64,000 nucleotides of DNA from Camarhynchus parvulus. Taxonomy: Eukaryota > Chordata > Aves > Passeriformes > Thraupidae. The notes under the pieces are model-generated. The model was not told the origin of the DNA. It ran no database searches and saw only the letters and a program-made list of their open reading frames with translations. The stretch is from contig NC_044577.1 in NCBI RefSeq assembly GCF_901933205.1, positions 1,798,001 through 1,862,000 on the forward strand, read 5' to 3'. Within the stretch, counting starts at the first letter, position 1. Every line of letters starts with the position of its first letter. Shown piece after piece: positions 61,540 through 64,000 of the stretch. The position numbers and the translations under genes are program-made.

Positions 61540-61882
61540 GAGGCAGGAGAGGCGAAAAGAAGGCTGGAGAAAACAATCTCAGGGGAAACCTTATGGCTCT
61601 CTGCAGCTGCCTGTGGTCAGCTGGGGCTCAGCCTCTTTTCCCAGGCAACAAGCACTAGGATAAGAGGAAATGGCCTCAAGTTAAGCCAAGAAGGTTCAGA
61701 TTGGTTACTAGGAAAACGTTTTTCACTGAAAAGAGTAGTTAAGCATTGGAACAGGCTGCCCAGGGGAACAGTGGAGTCACCATCCCTGGAAGCAGATGTG
61801 GCATTTTATGATATGTTTTGGTTGAAGGTTGCACTTGGTGATTTTGCAAGTCTTGTCCAACCTTAATAGCTCTATGAAACCC
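61540..61882 (+). mobile_element. CR1 LINE fragment
   Basis: Reads along the CR1 3' region: GAGGAAATGGCCTCAAGTT near 61668, then GGAACAGGCTGCCCAGGGGA near 61748, GGAGTCACCATCCCTGGA, and a degenerate tail TTGTCCAACCTTAATAG. The last part is rearranged relative to the usual 3' end. Confidence 0.85.
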
Positions 61883-62355
61883 AAGGTGTTGGTGACAAGG
61901 AGACCTGCTCTGGTTCTGAATTTGGAAGGATGGTTTAGAATCTGAGGGCATTTTCCCTGGCAAAAAGCTGTGAGTTTGGAAATGGGATACTGGACAAAAG
62001 AAGAAGTGGGCTTTGAGGTTGGTACTACTGATATCAGAGGAGGGAGACCATGGGAAAGATGCCAGGAAAAGCTTTGCTCACAACCTGCTGGGACAGCAGT
62101 TTGGATATGGTCAGGTTTGGGTGTGAAGGAGAGGAGCAGAAGGAGGTAGCAAAACCTCCCCAAGGTTTTCTAATTTTTTTTTTCCTAATGCACTAATACT
62201 CAGTGAGCTTAAATAAGCCATACCCAGCTTGGAACTGGGAAAAAGAGCCTCCACAAACTGGGCTGTGCTGCTGGAGCTGGAAGCAGCAAACAGCACAACA
62301 CTGAGGGATGATATTATGGAAGATGCTCACAGTTTAGCTCCCAGCACTGCACCAC

Positions 62356-62368
62356 CATAATAATAATA

Positions 62369-62447
<79 letters not shown>

Positions 62448-62457
62448 TAATAATAAT
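62356..62457. repeat. (TAA)n microsatellite
   Basis: About 34 TAA units with two interruptions (AGT near 62371, ATG near 62444). It lies 140 bp from the minisatellite. On the minus strand it reads as a long run of isoleucine or tyrosine codons, which is not coding. Confidence 0.97.
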
Positions 62458-62598
62458 TGCTGGGCTTGGAGTGATGTTTCTGGGGCAATGAGCACAGCTC
62501 TTTGCAGGCACTTTGATGCAATGCAGTCGTTGTCTGTTTATTGCAGACAAACTTGTAAAGCTTTGTGCTAAAATTACTGGCGGGAAACAAGGCACGAT

Positions 62599-63364
62599 GT
62601 GGGCTGTAAGAGAGAGGAACCTTTTGCACAAAGGGTCCGAGTGAATAATGTTAACATTTGCCTGGTTTTCCTGTTAGGACGCGGCGGCTTTGTGGGGTGT
62701 GCCTGCCTCCCCTTGGGCTGTGTCTCACCCCTCTGAGGGGATTCTCGCAAACAGTGAGCTGTAAGAGAGTGGAACTTTTTGTGCAAAAGGTCTGAGTGAA
62801 TAATTTCAGTATTTGCCCGGTTTTCCTGAGAGGACGCGGTCGCTTTGTGGGGTGCACCCGCATCCCCCCAGGCTGTGTTTCACTCCTCTGAGGGCATTTT
62901 CACGAACAATAAAGAGAGAAGAACCTTTTGCACAAAGGATCTGAGTGAATAATTTTAGCATTTGCCCGGTTTTCCTGTGAGGAACGCGGTGACTTTGTGG
63001 GTGCACCGGCCTGCCTCCCCCCGGGTGCCGTTTCACCCCTCTGAGGCGATTTTCGCAAACAGTGAGCTGTAAGAGAGAGGAACGTTTTGCACGAAGGGTC
63101 TTAGTAAATAATGCTAACATTTGCCTGGTTTTCCTGAGAGGACGCGGTCGCTTTGTGCGTGCACCCCTCTCCCCCCGGCCTGTGTCCAACCCCTCTGAGG
63201 GCATTTTCACGAACAGTAAAGAGAGAGGACCCTTTTGCACTAAGGTCTGAGTGAATAATGTGAACATTTAAGTGGTTTTCCTGGGAGGACGCGGTCGCTT
63301 TGCGCGTGCACCCGCCCGCCTCCCCGGGCTGTGTCTCGCCCCTCTGAGGCGATTCTCGCCCTCA
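62599..63364. repeat. five-copy ~153-bp minisatellite in intron 1, next to exon 1
   Basis: Five tandem units are seen: 62599-62753, 62754-62908, 62909-63061, 63062-63215 and 63216-63364 (155, 155, 153, 154, 149 bp). Each has a GTAAGAGAG-type start (or TAAAGAGAG), CTTTTGCAC, GTGAATAAT, GGTTTTCCTG, GGACGCGGT and CCCCTCTGAGG. Units 1, 3 and 5 end with GATT(C/T)TCGC while 2 and 4 end with GCATTTTCACGAACA, so the true period is a dimer of about 307 bp. The array stops 27 bp from the exon 1 donor. Confidence 0.92.
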
Positions 63365-63391
63365 GCCCCGCTACAGCCCCGGGCTACTCAC

Positions 63392-63402
63392 GCCTGGGAC
63401 AT
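63392..63402 (-). CDS. IQCA1: IQCA1 exon 1 (coding part; start codon, residues 1-3 plus two bases)
   Basis: The start codon reads 63402 to 63400 on the minus strand and encodes M-S-Q plus two bases (GC) before the donor GTGAGT at 63391-63386. The two leftover bases are completed by the first base of exon 2 to an alanine, giving MSQATCCQIW, which resembles the family N-terminus. The start is chosen because it is the only ATG in a CpG island whose phase joins exon 2 in frame and which is followed by a consensus donor. The 5' UTR lies to the right; the transcription start cannot be fixed from sequence. Confidence 0.8.
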
Positions 63403-63445
63403 GCTGAGCACCGAGAGCCGCACCGGGGTGCCCTCAGCGAGGGGA

Positions 63446-63533
63446 ACCGAGCCCGAATCCCGCTGGGCCGGCACTGACACGTCCCTGGAGCCCCGGGATA
63501 CCGAGCCCGAATGCCGCTGGGCCGGCACCGACA
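63446..63533. repeat. two-copy tandem duplication, 54-bp period, in the CpG island
   Basis: A 34-bp stretch beginning ACCGAGCCCGAAT at 63446 recurs at 63500 with two mismatches; it contains GCTGGGCCGGCAC. The intervening 20 bp differ. It lies 40-130 bp upstream of the start codon, so probably in the 5' UTR or core promoter. Confidence 0.8.
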
Positions 63534-63570
63534 GCGGCACGGGCCCGGCCGAGCCGCCCGCGGCCGCACC

Positions 63571-63584
63571 GTTGCCTTGGACAC
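63571..63584. promoter_or_regulatory. candidate RFX X-box
   Basis: GTTGCC-TT-GGACAC fits the X-box architecture (GTNRCC, short spacer, RGYAAC): the first half-site is perfect and the second matches four of six positions. It lies 169 bp upstream of the start codon. RFX factors drive cilium genes through such promoter-proximal sites, so it fits a ciliary complex subunit. Binding is inferred. Confidence 0.45.
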
Positions 63585-63660
63585 GGCCGGGGGGGCCGAG
63601 CCCTGCCCGCGGCTTCTCCTCCGAGCCAAGGGAGGTACCTTGAGCTTTCCGCCTTCTTTT

Positions 63661-64000
63661 TTAAACCTTTTTTTGCCCGCAGAATCAAGGGGTGGTTTGG
63701 GTCGGAAAGGACCTCAAAGACCATCCAGTGCCACCCCTGTCATGGGCAGGAACACCTTCCACTATCCCAGGCTGCCCAAGCTCCACCAACCTGGCCTTGA
63801 ACACTTCCAGGGATCCAGGGGCAGCCACAGCTGTGCCAGGGTATCAGCACCGTCAAAGTCAAGAATTTCTTCTGTTAATCTGATCTAAATCTCTCCTTTT
63901 TTACTTTAAAACCGTCCCTTGTTGCTATCAGTATCACGCTGCACACTCCCTTAGTTTTGTTTTTTGCCCCGAGAGTTTCATTCCCAGCCCCCCATTACTT
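63661..64000. other. region upstream of the promoter
   Basis: A minus-strand CR1 fragment at about 63684-63875 takes up most of this stretch; the remainder is AT-richer single-copy-looking DNA. No gene is recognised on either strand. Confidence 0.6.
63684..63875 (-). mobile_element. CR1 LINE fragment (3' end)
   Basis: The sequence reads as the reverse complement of the CR1 3' terminus: TGGTTTGGG-TCGGAAAGGACC, then ...CATGGGCAGGAACACCTTCC, then the GGATCCAGGGGCAGCCACAG block. The element is 5'-truncated, as is usual for CR1, and ends just upstream of the promoter island. Confidence 0.85.

Larger units (their letters stand above)
51997..63391 (-). other. IQCA1 intron 1
   Basis: This 11.4-kb intron holds, from its 5' end (right), the minisatellite, the (TAA)n tract, CR1 copies at about 61540-61882, 60500-60718, 60195-60450, 57885-58420 and 57168-57235, an A-tract at 57771-57789, a CpG cluster at about 54170-54400, a palindromic GATA site at 54584-54595 and a solo LTR at 52135-52536. 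In 58.5-60.1 kb and 54.8-57.1 kb I see no gene or recognisable element. Confidence 0.75.
1..63402 (-). other. IQCA1: IQCA1/DRC11 gene, 5' half (start codon to codon 388, continues past left edge)
   Basis: Nine exons on the minus strand join in frame to 388 codons plus one base. The family (IQ and AAA domain-containing protein 1, DRC11) is a subunit of the nexin-dynein regulatory complex, which links outer doublet microtubules in motile axonemes and regulates dynein. Visible parts in order: an N-terminal helical region (about residues 1-150) with the family-like stretch IPIPKYFIKEN at 117-127; ERARQGRARA at 169-178; a perfect IQ motif at 210-220; a segment ending EGPHIKE...LEC (275-293); GRFPDYP at 298-304; a lysine/glutamate-rich linker at 323-363; and GWKMGPSNFL at 368-377. 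The AAA ATPase domain known from the family is not in the window. All junctions have GT/AG ends and consistent phase. The gene could instead be the related IQCA1-like paralogue; I favour IQCA1 from remembered family sequence, not from a search. Confidence 0.85.
63403..63660 (-). promoter_or_regulatory. CpG-island promoter and 5' UTR region of IQCA1
   Basis: The stretch upstream of the start codon is very GC-rich with dense CpG, in contrast to the surrounding DNA, and continues on the other side over exon 1 into the GC-rich minisatellite. No TATA box is evident. It is taken as the promoter because exon 1 with its ATG and consensus donor sits directly at its edge. The transcription start site cannot be placed. 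Confidence 0.7.

Noticed and set aside
62314..62631. Minus-strand frames with long isoleucine or tyrosine runs
   Set aside because: They are translations of the (TAA)n microsatellite.
62599..63364. CRISPR array
   Set aside because: The repeats are directly abutting 150-bp units with no unique spacers, in an animal genome.
1..64000. tRNA, rRNA or other structured RNA genes
   Set aside because: No cloverleaf with A and B box promoter pattern and no rRNA-like block was noticed on either strand by eye; a covariance-model scan was not possible.

Overview
The window looks like avian nuclear DNA, most likely from a songbird. It is AT-moderate and intron-rich. It is scattered with short 5'-truncated CR1 LINE fragments on both strands and with solo LTRs of endogenous retroviruses, and I recognise no mammalian-type SINEs. 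Organism and chromosome are inferred from repeat content only.

One gene accounts for all the coding sequence I can support. It lies on the minus strand and is the 5' half of IQCA1 (also called DRC11), an IQ-motif and AAA-domain subunit of the nexin-dynein regulatory complex of motile cilia. Nine coding exons (63392-63402, 51672-51996, 48582-48695, 46102-46287, 45311-45382, 33152-33324, 10958-11042, 4751-4873, 703-778) join with matching phases into 1165 nt, that is 388 codons plus one base, with no internal stop. The start codon sits in a CpG island at the right end. The AAA ATPase half must lie beyond the left edge; a strong splice acceptor at positions 5-6 may open exon 10.

Layout, right to left (direction of transcription): 63.9-63.4 kb is a CR1 fragment, then a CpG-island promoter with a candidate RFX X-box and a 54-bp-period duplication, then exon 1. 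Only 27 bp inside intron 1 a five-copy, about 153-bp minisatellite begins (62.6-63.36 kb), followed by a (TAA)n tract. Intron 1 also holds CR1 copies, a small CpG cluster with a palindromic GATA site, and a solo LTR. From 52.0 to 45.3 kb exons 2-5 are relatively close together, with another solo LTR. Introns 5 (12 kb) and 6 (22 kb) are long and repeat-laden. From 11.0 to 0.7 kb exons 7-9 are separated by introns carrying two more solo LTRs and one copy of a duplicated 332-bp segment.

Repeats worth attention: three solo LTRs of one family, each with a perfect 6-bp target duplication, one carrying a roughly 26-unit pentanucleotide expansion; two about 460-bp solo LTRs of a second family with 4-bp duplications; a 332-bp segment present twice; and the minisatellite against exon 1, whose units alternate in type (an about 307-bp higher-order period). 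I found no tRNA, rRNA, CRISPR or second protein-coding gene.
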